Below, piece by piece: positions 20,001 to 28,515 of a stretch of DNA of 64,000 bases. The DNA lies in NCBI GenBank assembly GCA_947168045.1, contig CAMVKN010000010.1, positions 1 through 64,000 on the forward strand. The letters are read 5' to 3'. The translations under genes were made by a program, and so were the position numbers. This DNA is from an uncultured Prevotellaceae bacterium. GTDB taxonomy: Bacteria; Bacteroidota; Bacteroidia; Bacteroidales; Bacteroidaceae. The notes under the pieces were generated by a model. The model saw only the letters and a list, made by a program, of their open reading frames with translations. It did no database searches and was not told the DNA's origin. The stretch's first letter is position 1. Every line of letters starts with the position of its first letter.

Positions 20001-22003
20001 CTCCCTCCCGCTCCCCCCAGGGGGAAGTGACTGAGCGAAATGTTCAGGCTACACAATACTTCCGCGTCAATCCCCATCGTCTGAACCTCGGTGCCATCGG
20101 CCTGGAGCTGAGCGACGCCCAGGGCAAGAAGATTGAGCTGAAGGAGTTGACCGACATCCGTCAGGAGCTGAAGCTCTATGACGGTGTCATCGAGTCGCAT
20201 TTCGTGGCCGATGCACAGCCCGTTGATGTCATCACTGCCTGCATGCAGAACGACGATGCGGTCATCTACCACATCAAGTCGCCGCTGCTGAAGGACCGCC
20301 GTGCCACCGTCGCCATCCGCCTGCCGTACCCTACGGGCAAGCATGCCGATGCTGCTGCCGACTGGACCAAGGACGACCAGCACGTCTCGCGCATCATCTA
20401 TCCCGCCCCCACAGCGCCCGGCGGTTTCCCCGCCGGCACCCACTGCGCCGTCATCGAGCATCAGCTCGACTCCACCCGCTATTACCTCACCCTCACCTGG
20501 CAGGGCGAGGCTCAGCTGTACGAGCGCGACCGCCACTGCTTCGTGCTGTCCACCACTGACAACGTCCTCAGCTTCAAGGCTGCCTACAGTCCAGTATGTA
20601 GCGTTGCCAACGCTGCGAACAACGCCCTCGTCTTCGACCAGGACCTGCGCTCCGTCATCCGTGCCTGGAACCGCTGGTGGAACGCCGGAGCCATCGTCGA
20701 CTTCAGCCAGTGCACCGACCCAAGGGCGAAGGAGCTGGAGCGCCGTGTCGTCCTCTCGCAGTATCTGACGCAGGTGAACTGTGCCAACAACATGCCGCCG
20801 CAGGAGACAGGACTGACCTACAACTCGTGGTTCGGACGCCCGCACTTGGAGATGACCTGGTGGCACATGGTGGACTTCGCCCTCTGGAACCGTCCGCTGA
20901 CCGTGGCCACCGTCATGGACTGGTACAACGACGTGGCCTCTCAGGTGGCACGCCAGATAGCCCAGCGACAGGGCTTCGAGGGCATACGCTGGATGAAGAT
21001 GACCGACCCCTGGGCTGGCGAGGCACCGTCGAACACCGGTTCCTTCCTCATCTGGCAACAGCCACATTATATATATATGGCGGAGGAGATGTACCGTGCC
21101 AATCCGACGGCCGCTACACTGAAGAAATATGCCGACCAGGTGGAGCAGACAGCGCTGTTCATGGCCGACTTCGTCAGTGTGGCCAGCGGTTCTCCCGCTG
21201 GCAGCTTCGTCAGCGCGCCCAGCGGTTCCCCCGCTGGCAAAAAGACTTACTTCCTGCAGGGTGCCACCGCCATGCAGGAGTCGATGTCGAAGGACTTCAG
21301 CTACAACCATCCCTTCGAGCTGGCCTACTGGCAGTACGGCCTCACCGTGGCTAACAAGTGGCGCGAGCGCCAGGGCCTGCCCCGCAATGCACAGTGGGAC
21401 GACATCGCCAAGAACATGGCCCCCCTGCCCATGAACGCTGACGGCATCTACACCGCTGGTCTGCCCAAGGGCAAGACCGAAGGTCTGCAGCGCTTCGACC
21501 CCTTCGACGTCGTCGGGGCCTCCAAGACAAAAGGAGCCTCCTCGGCCACCGCGGGAGGAGCCTATGAGACCTTCGTCGAGAAGTGCCGCAACGACCACCC
21601 CGCCGTCCTCGGACCCTTCGGCCTCCTGCCCTCCTGTCAGCTCAGCAGCGACACTGCCACAGCCGCCAAGACCCTCAACTGGGTGATGGACAACTGGAAC
21701 TGGGCCACCACCTGGGGCTGGGACTACGGCATGACGGCCATGGCCGCCGCACGCTTAGGACAGCCGCAGACCGCCCTCAGCGCCCTGCTCATCGACACCC
21801 AGAAGAATACGTACCTGAAGAACGGACATAACTTCCAGACGGCTGACCGCCTGCGCATCTACCTGCCGGGCAACGGAGCCCTGCTCACTGCCGTGGCCAT
21901 GATGTGCGCCGGCTGGGACGGCTGCGATAACCCCAACAACCCGGGCTTCCCGCAGGACGGCACATGGAACGTGCGCTGGGAGGGACTGCAGCGCATGCAG
22001 TAG
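17039..22003 (+). CDS. three-enzyme fusion: GH28 polygalacturonase, GH105 rhamnogalacturonyl hydrolase, GH65/95-like six-hairpin glycosidase
   Basis: Secreted 1654-residue fusion. After a signal peptide (1-19) comes a GH28 right-handed helix (about 45-465) with the catalytic set NGDGCDPE, NTGDDCIAI, NGHGGVVIGSE and RIKTN. Next is a GH105 (alpha/alpha)6 barrel (about 490-890) with HCWGRAQGWYTMAL and a conserved RRDGGYAYYLSEP. The last 750 residues form another barrel with ETGLTYNSWFGRPHLEMTWW, resembling GH65/GH95-type hexosidases. A GH28 plus GH105 pairing would release galacturonate from pectin backbones and then unsaturated uronates from lyase products. Inserts: QNSQRS-type repeat (residues 631-647), RSPQGE, and two GSPAG palindromes near 1385. 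PL1 and CE8 follow in the same direction. Confidence 0.85.
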   Translation: MKRFLPLLLLLLAPWTTRAISWNDEAYRQIEQSIQSPRLEEKMFLVTRYGAKTDGSAADNQKAIQKAIDKCSKKGGGRVVVPAGCKFITAAIHLKSGVNLEIQEGAVLQFAFEPELYPIVETVWEGLDCYNLSPCIYAYQAHDVAITGRGTIDGGGSNDTWWPWCGAQHYGWKEGMVSQKIEARPRLLRAGEDGVPMKDEMGNRSAERTFGPKDGLRPQLVNFVECQRVLIEDVTLLDSPFWVIHPVRSTDVIVRRVHINNAGPNGDGCDPESCDRVLIEDSFFNTGDDCIAIKSGRNRDGREHGMPSQNIIIRRCEMKNGHGGVVIGSEISGGAKNIFAHDCVMDSPNLDRVLRIKTNSCRGGIIEDIFVKDIKVGQCGESVLKINLDYDHNEICCRGNNPIVRNVLMENVTCQKSKYGVLIIGLEDDTLVYDIDVRNCRFDGVQQGNSITGKVRDVRYDKLYVNGSLALTDKPYKHYSEWMTYSEMKRVPQSYMLDFSTRPKWSYVMGIELEGMLDTYLRYGGDDIRKYCQLYTDTMINEKGDIRGYNILDYNLDNIRTGHFVTRMYQQWPEAKNLIAMQTMMKQLQDQPRTVADKVYWHKAIYAYQVWLDGIFMGLPYRCLTAPITLSQNSQRSQNSQRSQKSQKAITAIYDDAVNQLKVTYERTLDPVTGLNRHAYDETRTAFWSDSVTGLSQHCWGRAQGWYTMALIEVLDALPEDYARRHEVIDLLQKDLDAVLKWQDKKSGVWYQVMDSPGREGNYLESTCSAMFTYVLLKAYRKGYVGTKYRDAGIRAYKGIIQNFIRVNDDKTISLTNCCSVAGLGPAATPQVVAAMKQVNPKGKVKENRRRDGGYAYYLSEPIRDNDAKGLGPFIWASLEMEMLGYDTDNIDKPIDRKAVAGRNNPVVTEADPLASLTVGNGHFATTVDVTGLQSFPFDYEAGVPLTAMSDWGWHKFENTKGLTPAESEKSFDLGHGHQEVYAVEYKAPSRSPQGEVTERNVQATQYFRVNPHRLNLGAIGLELSDAQGKKIELKELTDIRQELKLYDGVIESHFVADAQPVDVITACMQNDDAVIYHIKSPLLKDRRATVAIRLPYPTGKHADAAADWTKDDQHVSRIIYPAPTAPGGFPAGTHCAVIEHQLDSTRYYLTLTWQGEAQLYERDRHCFVLSTTDNVLSFKAAYSPVCSVANAANNALVFDQDLRSVIRAWNRWWNAGAIVDFSQCTDPRAKELERRVVLSQYLTQVNCANNMPPQETGLTYNSWFGRPHLEMTWWHMVDFALWNRPLTVATVMDWYNDVASQVARQIAQRQGFEGIRWMKMTDPWAGEAPSNTGSFLIWQQPHYIYMAEEMYRANPTAATLKKYADQVEQTALFMADFVSVASGSPAGSFVSAPSGSPAGKKTYFLQGATAMQESMSKDFSYNHPFELAYWQYGLTVANKWRERQGLPRNAQWDDIAKNMAPLPMNADGIYTAGLPKGKTEGLQRFDPFDVVGASKTKGASSATAGGAYETFVEKCRNDHPAVLGPFGLLPSCQLSSDTATAAKTLNWVMDNWNWATTWGWDYGMTAMAAARLGQPQTALSALLIDTQKNTYLKNGHNFQTADRLRIYLPGNGALLTAVAMMCAGWDGCDNPNNPGFPQDGTWNVRWEGLQRMQ
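18929..18980 (+). repeat. in-frame TCCCAGAAC/CGC low-complexity repeat in GH105 domain
   Basis: Six imperfect 9-nt units (TCCCAGAAC, TCTCAGCGT and variants) encode alternating SQN/SQR triplets. It lies between the YRCLTAPIT and AIYDDAVNQLK segments of the GH105 barrel, where family members have a short loop. Confidence 0.7.
20001..20029 (+). repeat. GC-rich palindrome, family D, in frame
   Basis: CTCCC..CCCCCCAGGGGG inside the fusion gene encodes SRSPQGEV between two beta-strands of the third domain. Confidence 0.5.
21183..21237 (+). repeat. two family E palindromes in frame
   Basis: CCAGCGG-TTCTC-CCGCTGG (21183-21201) and CCAGCGG-TTCCC-CCGCTGG (21219-21237) are 36 nt apart and encode SGSPAG twice. 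Related hairpins are at 20418-20442, 34733-34752 and 3334-3356. Confidence 0.7.
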
Positions 22004-22037
22004 TCATCGTCTCCTCGTCGCCCTCCTGTCTCTCTAT

Positions 22038-22055
22038 GCTGCGACATGTCGCAGC
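22038..22055. repeat. perfect 18-bp palindrome before PL1
   Basis: GCTGCGACATGTCGCAGC is fully self-complementary and lies in the 86-nt gap between the fusion gene and the PL1 gene. It could form an RNA hairpin in the operon transcript or be an operator. It resembles palindromes at 55696-55714, 20597-20611 and 61976-61994. Confidence 0.6.
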
Positions 22056-22089
22056 CCTTCAAAAAAGAAAAACAACAAACATAAAAGAA

Positions 22090-23829
22090 ATGAAACACAT
22101 CTTTACTAGTCTTTTCATCATTGGTGCCATGTTGTTCAGCGATGCTGCCGCACAGACCCCTGCCTTCCCTGGCGCTGAGGGTCATGGTCGCTATGTCACA
22201 GGCGGGCGTGGCGGCACGGTGATACACGTCACCAACCTCAACGACTCCGGCACCGGCTCCTTCCGTTCCGCTGTCAGTGGCAACAGTAAGAAAGTTATTG
22301 TCTTCGACGTGGGTGGCGTCATTGCCTTGACCCGTGACCTGAAGATAGGCAACAACACCACCATCCTGGGACAGACGGCCCCGGCCCCGGGCATCACGCT
22401 GCGCTACTTCACCGTTCAGCCCGGCAGCAACAACGTCATCCGTTTCATCCGCTGTCGTCGTGGACAGGAGAAGAACGTCAATGATGGTGCCGATGCCATA
22501 TGGCAGCGCAACCTTACCGGTATCATGCTGGACCACTGTTCCTTCTCATGGAGCATCGACGAGGTGGCCTCGTTCTACGACAACAATAACTTCACCATGC
22601 AGTGGTGTACCCTCGGTGAGAGCCTCTGCGATGCCGGTCACGGCAAGGGCGCTCACGGCTATGGCGGCATCTGGGGCGGCAAGTTGGCCTCCTTCCACCA
22701 CAACCTCATCCTGCATGTGGCCAACCGCTCGCCCCGATTCAATGGTGCCCGCTACGACTGGACAGGCTACACCAGCAACCAACTCTACAAACAGTATAAC
22801 TGGGAGAACGCAGTGCAGGCTGAGAACGTTGACTTCCGCAACTGCGTCATCTACAATACCAACGGCTGCTATGGAGGTCCTGGAGGCGGCAAAGTGAACA
22901 TGGTGGGCAACTACTACAAGAGTGGTCCTGGCGCCACTATCGACCGTCTGACCACCGTCACTGTGGGAGCCAAGGGCAACTCCGATGGCTATCCCAAATA
23001 CTGGGACATGACCAGCCGCTATTTCGTCGAGGGCAACATGATTGACAACAAGAATGCCGGCTGGGAAACCTTCCGCTATGACGACGGCACCATTGAGCGT
23101 AACGGCAAGCGTTACTCGAAAGATCCCAATCACTACAATGGCGCCAATGAGGAGTATATCACTGTCAGCGGTACAGACTATATCTGCATGAAACTCGACG
23201 AGGCTGGCCCAACGGGCGATGTCACTACGCATACCGCCGACAAGGCTTTCCAGCAGGTGACCACCTATGCAGGTGCCTCGCTCTGCCGTGACGAAGTGGA
23301 CGAGCGCTATGCCACTGAGACCCTGAACGGCACATGCACCTACAAGGGCAGCGTCTCAGGCAAGTGGGGACGCATCGACCTCGTCAGCGATGTCAATGGC
23401 TATACTGAGAAGACCTTCGGCACTGGTAGCCGGCCCGCTGACTTCGACAGCGACAAGGACGGCATGCCCGACGAGTGGGAGAAGAACAATGGGCTCGACC
23501 CCGCAAAGAACGACGCCAGTCAGTACACAGTTGACAGCGAGCACAAATACTACACCAATCTTGAGGTCTATGCCAACAGTCTTGTGCAGGACATCATGCT
23601 CGGTGGCAACGATGGTGCCTTGGAGAGCGTTGCCGAGTACTACCCCGCCTTCTATGATGCCGACGGCGTGTTCCATCCTGCCGTCAACGACCCTGACGTA
23701 TCGACCATCGTGCCTGTAGTGTCGCGCACTGCTGAGCAGCAGCCCGCCTACAACCTTGCCGGCCAGCGTGTCCGCCCCGGCTTCCGCGGCATTGTCATCG
23801 AACAGGGCCGCAAGCGTATTGTCAGATAA
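22090..23829 (+). CDS. PL1 pectate lyase, secreted
   Basis: Cleaves homogalacturonan by beta-elimination. The protein has 579 residues: a signal peptide (1-22), PAFPGAEGHGRYVTGGRGG typical of Bacteroidota PL1, and a right-handed parallel beta-helix (about 25-400) with VIFDVGG-like, DHCSFSWSIDE and NRSPRFNG segments, the last holding the catalytic Arg region. Next come a calcium-binding DSDKDGMPDEWEKNNGLDP motif (about 451-470) and the shared C-terminal tail ending GRKRIVR. ATG at 22090 is used because it starts a clear signal peptide after an A-rich leader; the longer open frame overlaps the previous gene. CE8 follows after 42 nt, giving a matched lyase/esterase pair. Confidence 0.9.
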   Translation: MKHIFTSLFIIGAMLFSDAAAQTPAFPGAEGHGRYVTGGRGGTVIHVTNLNDSGTGSFRSAVSGNSKKVIVFDVGGVIALTRDLKIGNNTTILGQTAPAPGITLRYFTVQPGSNNVIRFIRCRRGQEKNVNDGADAIWQRNLTGIMLDHCSFSWSIDEVASFYDNNNFTMQWCTLGESLCDAGHGKGAHGYGGIWGGKLASFHHNLILHVANRSPRFNGARYDWTGYTSNQLYKQYNWENAVQAENVDFRNCVIYNTNGCYGGPGGGKVNMVGNYYKSGPGATIDRLTTVTVGAKGNSDGYPKYWDMTSRYFVEGNMIDNKNAGWETFRYDDGTIERNGKRYSKDPNHYNGANEEYITVSGTDYICMKLDEAGPTGDVTTHTADKAFQQVTTYAGASLCRDEVDERYATETLNGTCTYKGSVSGKWGRIDLVSDVNGYTEKTFGTGSRPADFDSDKDGMPDEWEKNNGLDPAKNDASQYTVDSEHKYYTNLEVYANSLVQDIMLGGNDGALESVAEYYPAFYDADGVFHPAVNDPDVSTIVPVVSRTAEQQPAYNLAGQRVRPGFRGIVIEQGRKRIVR

Positions 23830-23871
23830 CTTTTTACAAAACCTATTATTACAAACTAACAACAAAACGAC

Positions 23872-26800
23872 ATGAAGAACAGATTCCTACGCTTATCCCT
23901 GTTAGCCATCCTGGCGATGCTATGGGGAACGACGTCAGCTGCGGAGTGGACATGGCGTGACTTTGCCGTCACCCTGACCGATGCCTCCGTATTCCCTGGC
24001 GACAACACCAACTTTGGCGTCTTGGTAGCTGAGGACGGTACCTACACCGCCACCACTGCCGACGATGCTGCGGCCAATCTCACAGTCAAAGCCGTCCGTC
24101 TGAACGACAAAGACCACGGATGGGTGAACTGCACCTTCACTATGCGCGTCAACGGCCCCGTGGAAATCACGCTCGGCGACTGCCAGTTTGGCAATCAGGA
24201 TGGCACTGTTACCGACACCGAGGGCAACGTCATGGAGCTGAAGGGCGGCAAGCAGGGCTGCTGGCACAGCAACAAGAGTGCCGTCACTGCCCTCTACCGC
24301 GGTCTGCAGCCCACCACGCTCACCATTGTCTACAATGGCTACTGTCCCTACATCGCTGCCAAGGCCGTCGACCCCGCCGACCTGCCCGCCGAGGTGGCCT
24401 CCTACACGCTGACATACGCCGCTGGCGAAGGCGCTGGCCTGCTGCCCGCTGCCAAGGTCTACAGTGCTGACGAGGAGATTGTCCTTCCCGCCAACACCAC
24501 CCTCTACAAGGAGGGCTATACCTTCACAGGCTGGAGCGACGGCACCACTCTCCATAAGGCTGGCGAGAAGATGAAGCTTTCGGCCGACGTGACGCTGACG
24601 GCACAGTATGCCGCCAACACCGTCACGCTCGCTGACCGCACCGAGGCCGTCGTGCTGAACTGGATGTTCGGCGAGGGCGACGGCGCTGGCCCCATCAACT
24701 TCCAGGGCAAGAGCGGCTGGGTGGTCACGCAGGCCACCATTGGCGATGCCGTCATCGACGTGAAGATGGACATCGACGCCACTAACGGTAAGTTCAACAA
24801 CGTGGGCCGCAAGGACCAGTGGGCACAGGTGAACAGCGGAACGAAGCTCACCGTCCCCTCGTGCAAGGGTGCCACCATCGCCATGCAGGCATACAATGAC
24901 ATCACCACGACGACCATCGACGGCCAGAGCGACTACACGACGGGCAAGACCATCAGCTACACCGTGGCAGGCGGTGCCGAAAACGTGGACATCGTCATCG
25001 GCGACGGAAGCTACTACAGCTACCTGCAGGTGATGCTGCCCAAGGTGGAGAAGGACCTCTCTGGCATGGTGTTCGACAATGTCAGCGGTACTGTCGTATG
25101 GCGTGTGGGTAACGAGGAAGTGGCCACCGTCAGCAAGGACATTGCTGATGCCGTGTCCATCGCCACCGTTGCTGCTGGCTCAGGCATGACTGCTGCTGAG
25201 GCAACTTATTTTGAGACTAAGATGGTGAAGTATACGCCTGCTAACAGCAATTCAGGAACCGTGGAAGGAGTGATGATTGAGTACCGTGTGAAGACGCTGG
25301 CTGGCCTCACCTTCAAGCCCACCAACGTCAGCTATGCTGCAGTGAAGGTAGGTACCGACAACGCCACCTACTCATGGAGCTACACCCTCGACGGCAAGGA
25401 GAGTGCCATCACGAAGGTAGACCCCAAGCCCGACCTGCTGCGCAACGACGGCAGCAATAGTTCGACGGCGAAGCTCATGCACAGCCACGACCTCAACGTC
25501 GAGGGCGTCAGCGACTTCACCTTCCGCATCTATGTCTCTGACTGTGCCAACAACAAGAACATCTGCATCGGCAACGTCACCATCACTGGCACTGTCAGCG
25601 GTACCGTGGCCAATGTGAACATGTACTCCCTGACGGCTGTGGCTGCACCCGAAGAGGCTGGCACCGTCAGCGTCTATCCCGCCGGTGAGTCCTTTGAGGA
25701 GGGCAGCGAGGTGACCCTCACTGCCACCGAGAACTTCGGCTACAACTTCGTCAAGTGGACCGATGCCGACGGCAATGTGCTCAGCACGGAGCCTAAGTTT
25801 GCCTACACGGTCAATGCCGATGCAGCGCTGACCGCCAACTTCGCTGCCGTTGAGACCTACGAGCTGGGCCTGACCGTCGACGGCACTAACGACTACATGG
25901 TGACCATCAACCCCGAACCGACCATGGTCGACGGCAAGATGATGTACGAGGCCGGACAGGCCGTACAGCTCACCGCCAATCAGTATGAGGGTCTCGTCAC
26001 CTTCAACAACTGGAGCGATGGCGACACCAACTCGTCGAAGCTGGTGCAGATGAGTGACAACCTCACCCTGACAGCCGTCTACTCGCAGGCTGACATCATT
26101 GCCGGCTGGGACTTCTACAAGCGTGGTAACAGCGGGCGCAAGGCTGACTTCGCCTCTGCCGACAACGAGGCCGCAGCACTCAGCCTTGTCGAGACTGAAA
26201 CGGGCACTGCCTCTGGATGGCTTGACAAGAGCACCGAGGCCGATGGCGGCTACGAGAGCTTCAAGGGCGCTGCCGTGAACTGGCGCGAGACCGTGGGCAC
26301 ACACCACTGGCAGACGAAGGTCAACGCCGCTGACTTCACCGACATCAACGTGCAGTTCCAGATGCTCTACAACTACAACGCCTATCAAACCTACAACGTA
26401 GAGTACTCGCTTGACGGCGAGACCTGGACGAAGTTCGGCTCCGTCAGCATGAGCGATACCAGGGTCGTGGGTACATTCAATGAGAAGATGCCCGCCGCAG
26501 CCAACAACCAGGCCGACCTCTACATCCGCATGCTGGCTGACAAGACATCGAAAATCCATGGTACCAGCGGTAAGGACGGCAACACCCTGGCCATGTTCTT
26601 CATCACCGGCACACCGAAGCTCGTCGACGATGGCGTGGCTCCTGTGCTCGTTTCTACTGTACCCGCTGACGGTGCCACAGGCGCATCGGCAACAGGAAAG
26701 ATTGTATTCACCTTCGACGAGCGCGTGAAGATGGCCGAGGGCGCCAAGGGAATGATGTCCGTCAGCAACGGCATGAGTGGCACCTGGCTGGTCGACCCCG

Positions 26801-28311
26801 TCGTGTCGGGCAAGACCATCACCTTCGACTATAAGGGTCTGGAGTATGGCACACCCTACGCCTTCACCCTGGCTGCCAACAGCGTGGCTGACCTCACTGA
26901 CAACTACATCACTGAGCCCATCAAGCTGACCTTCACTACCATGGTTCGTCCCTCGGTAGAGAAGAAGCTCTATGACTTTGTGGTGCCCGACGACGGTACC
27001 TTCGCTGAGGCTCTGAAGGCCGCTGAGGCCCGTGCTGACAAGAACGTGCGCTACCGCATCTTTGTCAAGCAGGGCGACTATGTCATCCCTGCCAACCAGA
27101 ACGTCAAGGTCGTGGCCAACGGTGACCACGGCGACGGCAACGAGTATGCCGACCCGAAGACCAACTTCAATGCGCCCAACGTCTCCATCATTGGCGAGAG
27201 TGCCGACAACACGGCCGTCACCAACGAGATGCCCACTGCCATGAAGGACGGCAACAACGTGCTGGAGGGCATCCGTAGCAGCGGCGTGCTCTATCTGGGT
27301 AGTGGTGCCACAGACACCTACTTCCAGGACATGAAGCTGTATACCAAGACTGCTGACGGCACCGGACGTAACGTCATCCTCGTGGACAAGGGCACGCGCA
27401 ATGTGTTCAAGAACGTCACCCTGTGGGCTTATCAGGATACCTACGTGCCTGACAACGGGCGCGGCCTGTTCTACTTCGAGAACGGCATCGTGCGCGGACG
27501 TACCGACTTCATCTGCGGCGACGGCGACGTGTTCTTCAACACGGTTGACATCATCATGTGCGAGGACGGTGGCTACATCACTGCTGCACGTGGCAACTCG
27601 CACTACGGCTATGTGTTCAAGGACTGCACCATCAAGGGTGGCTCGTCGAAGGTCAACGGCAACTACTACCTGGGTCGTCCCTGGACCGGCGGCGCCGAGA
27701 CTTACTTCATCAACACCAAGATGGAAGTGCTGCCACGCGCTGAGGGCTGGCACGACTGGGGCCAGGGTCCCACGCGCTATGCTGAGTACAACTCGATGAC
27801 GGCCAATGGCACACCTGTGGACCTGAGCCAGCGCATGAAGATGTTCCCCAGCGACAAAAAGACCAACGAGCCCATCCTCACTGCCGAGGAAGCTATGGAG
27901 ATTGGCAACCTGCATAACACCTTTGGTGACTGGGATCCCACGCTGCTCACCGAGCAGGCTCCCATCCCGACGAATGTGAAGCAGGATGGCAAGAAGCTCG
28001 TATGGGACAATAGCAACTATGCACTGCTGTGGGCCGTCGTGAAGGATGGCAAGGTCATCGCCTTCACCACCGAGCCTTCCATCGAGCTGAGTGCCGATGG
28101 CACCTACGCCGTGCGTGCTGCCAACGAGATGGGTGGACTGAGTGAGATGAGTGCCACCGTGGCTGTCACGGGTGTCACCACTGGCATCAGCGAGACCATC
28201 AATGCTGAGACCATCGTTCCCGACCGCATCTACAACATGGGTGGCGTGCGGGTAGACAAGGCACAGCGTGGCCTCTACATCATCAATGGCCGCAAAGTCG
28301 TGATAAAGTGA
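23872..28311 (+). CDS. CE8 pectin methylesterase, large multidomain secreted protein
   Basis: Demethylates homogalacturonan, making it accessible to PL1 and GH28. The 1479 residues comprise: signal peptide (1-24); N-terminal beta-sandwiches; InlB B-type/bacterial repeats (about 180-250 and 575-745, each with FTGWSDG or FNNWSDG); a CBM-like region (about 745-915); a Big_5 Ig-like domain (about 920-1025, PVLVSTVPADGATG); the CE8 beta-helix (about 1030-1340) with the catalytic motifs QDTYV (near 1188), GRTDFICGDG (near 1209) and GRPW (near 1268); an Fn3-like domain and the C-terminal tail. It ends at the edge of a 75-bp tandem duplication that includes its last codons. Usual CE8 catalytic units are 300-400 residues. 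Confidence 0.9.
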   Translation: MKNRFLRLSLLAILAMLWGTTSAAEWTWRDFAVTLTDASVFPGDNTNFGVLVAEDGTYTATTADDAAANLTVKAVRLNDKDHGWVNCTFTMRVNGPVEITLGDCQFGNQDGTVTDTEGNVMELKGGKQGCWHSNKSAVTALYRGLQPTTLTIVYNGYCPYIAAKAVDPADLPAEVASYTLTYAAGEGAGLLPAAKVYSADEEIVLPANTTLYKEGYTFTGWSDGTTLHKAGEKMKLSADVTLTAQYAANTVTLADRTEAVVLNWMFGEGDGAGPINFQGKSGWVVTQATIGDAVIDVKMDIDATNGKFNNVGRKDQWAQVNSGTKLTVPSCKGATIAMQAYNDITTTTIDGQSDYTTGKTISYTVAGGAENVDIVIGDGSYYSYLQVMLPKVEKDLSGMVFDNVSGTVVWRVGNEEVATVSKDIADAVSIATVAAGSGMTAAEATYFETKMVKYTPANSNSGTVEGVMIEYRVKTLAGLTFKPTNVSYAAVKVGTDNATYSWSYTLDGKESAITKVDPKPDLLRNDGSNSSTAKLMHSHDLNVEGVSDFTFRIYVSDCANNKNICIGNVTITGTVSGTVANVNMYSLTAVAAPEEAGTVSVYPAGESFEEGSEVTLTATENFGYNFVKWTDADGNVLSTEPKFAYTVNADAALTANFAAVETYELGLTVDGTNDYMVTINPEPTMVDGKMMYEAGQAVQLTANQYEGLVTFNNWSDGDTNSSKLVQMSDNLTLTAVYSQADIIAGWDFYKRGNSGRKADFASADNEAAALSLVETETGTASGWLDKSTEADGGYESFKGAAVNWRETVGTHHWQTKVNAADFTDINVQFQMLYNYNAYQTYNVEYSLDGETWTKFGSVSMSDTRVVGTFNEKMPAAANNQADLYIRMLADKTSKIHGTSGKDGNTLAMFFITGTPKLVDDGVAPVLVSTVPADGATGASATGKIVFTFDERVKMAEGAKGMMSVSNGMSGTWLVDPVVSGKTITFDYKGLEYGTPYAFTLAANSVADLTDNYITEPIKLTFTTMVRPSVEKKLYDFVVPDDGTFAEALKAAEARADKNVRYRIFVKQGDYVIPANQNVKVVANGDHGDGNEYADPKTNFNAPNVSIIGESADNTAVTNEMPTAMKDGNNVLEGIRSSGVLYLGSGATDTYFQDMKLYTKTADGTGRNVILVDKGTRNVFKNVTLWAYQDTYVPDNGRGLFYFENGIVRGRTDFICGDGDVFFNTVDIIMCEDGGYITAARGNSHYGYVFKDCTIKGGSSKVNGNYYLGRPWTGGAETYFINTKMEVLPRAEGWHDWGQGPTRYAEYNSMTANGTPVDLSQRMKMFPSDKKTNEPILTAEEAMEIGNLHNTFGDWDPTLLTEQAPIPTNVKQDGKKLVWDNSNYALLWAVVKDGKVIAFTTEPSIELSADGTYAVRAANEMGGLSEMSATVAVTGVTTGISETINAETIVPDRIYNMGGVRVDKAQRGLYIINGRKVVIK

Positions 28312-28446
28312 GCGAAATGAGAGCGACAGCTCTCATTTCCGAACGTGAACGACTTCGGGCGCCAGCTCAAGGTCGTGATAAAGTGAGCGAAATGAGAGCG
28401 GCAGCTCTCATTTCCGAACGTGAACGACTTCGGGCGCCAGCTCATA
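28297..28446 (+). repeat. 75-bp tandem duplication spanning the CE8 stop codon
   Basis: Unit 1 (28297-28371) starts in the last codons of CE8 (GTCGTGATAAAGTGA). Unit 2 (28372-28446) repeats it almost identically, including a second copy of the terminal codons and stop. Each unit contains the inverted pair GAGAGC/GCTCTC around ATTTCCGAACGTGAACGA. Confidence 0.85.
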
Positions 28447-28487
28447 ACAGAAGAGCCGCAGCGGACATCCCGCTGCGGCTCTTCTGT
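28447..28487. terminator. bidirectional terminator between CE8 and aroB
   Basis: An 18-bp perfect stem (28447-28464 with 28470-28487) closes a 5-nt loop. The stem starts ACAGAAGAGCCGC and is GC-rich at its top. It sits between two convergent genes. Confidence 0.8.
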
Positions 28488-28515
28488 CATGGAGGCTCGC
28501 TTGAGCGTAGAAAGC

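Noticed and set aside
19343..21598. 751-codon minus-strand open frame opposite the GH28 fusion
   Set aside because: Long only because of codon bias in the coding strand; no motif, no start signal, and the opposite strand has catalytic motifs of known families.
25372..27915. 847-codon minus-strand open frame opposite CE8
   Set aside because: Shadow of the CE8 gene; repeated Val/Gly/His-rich sequence without domain signal.
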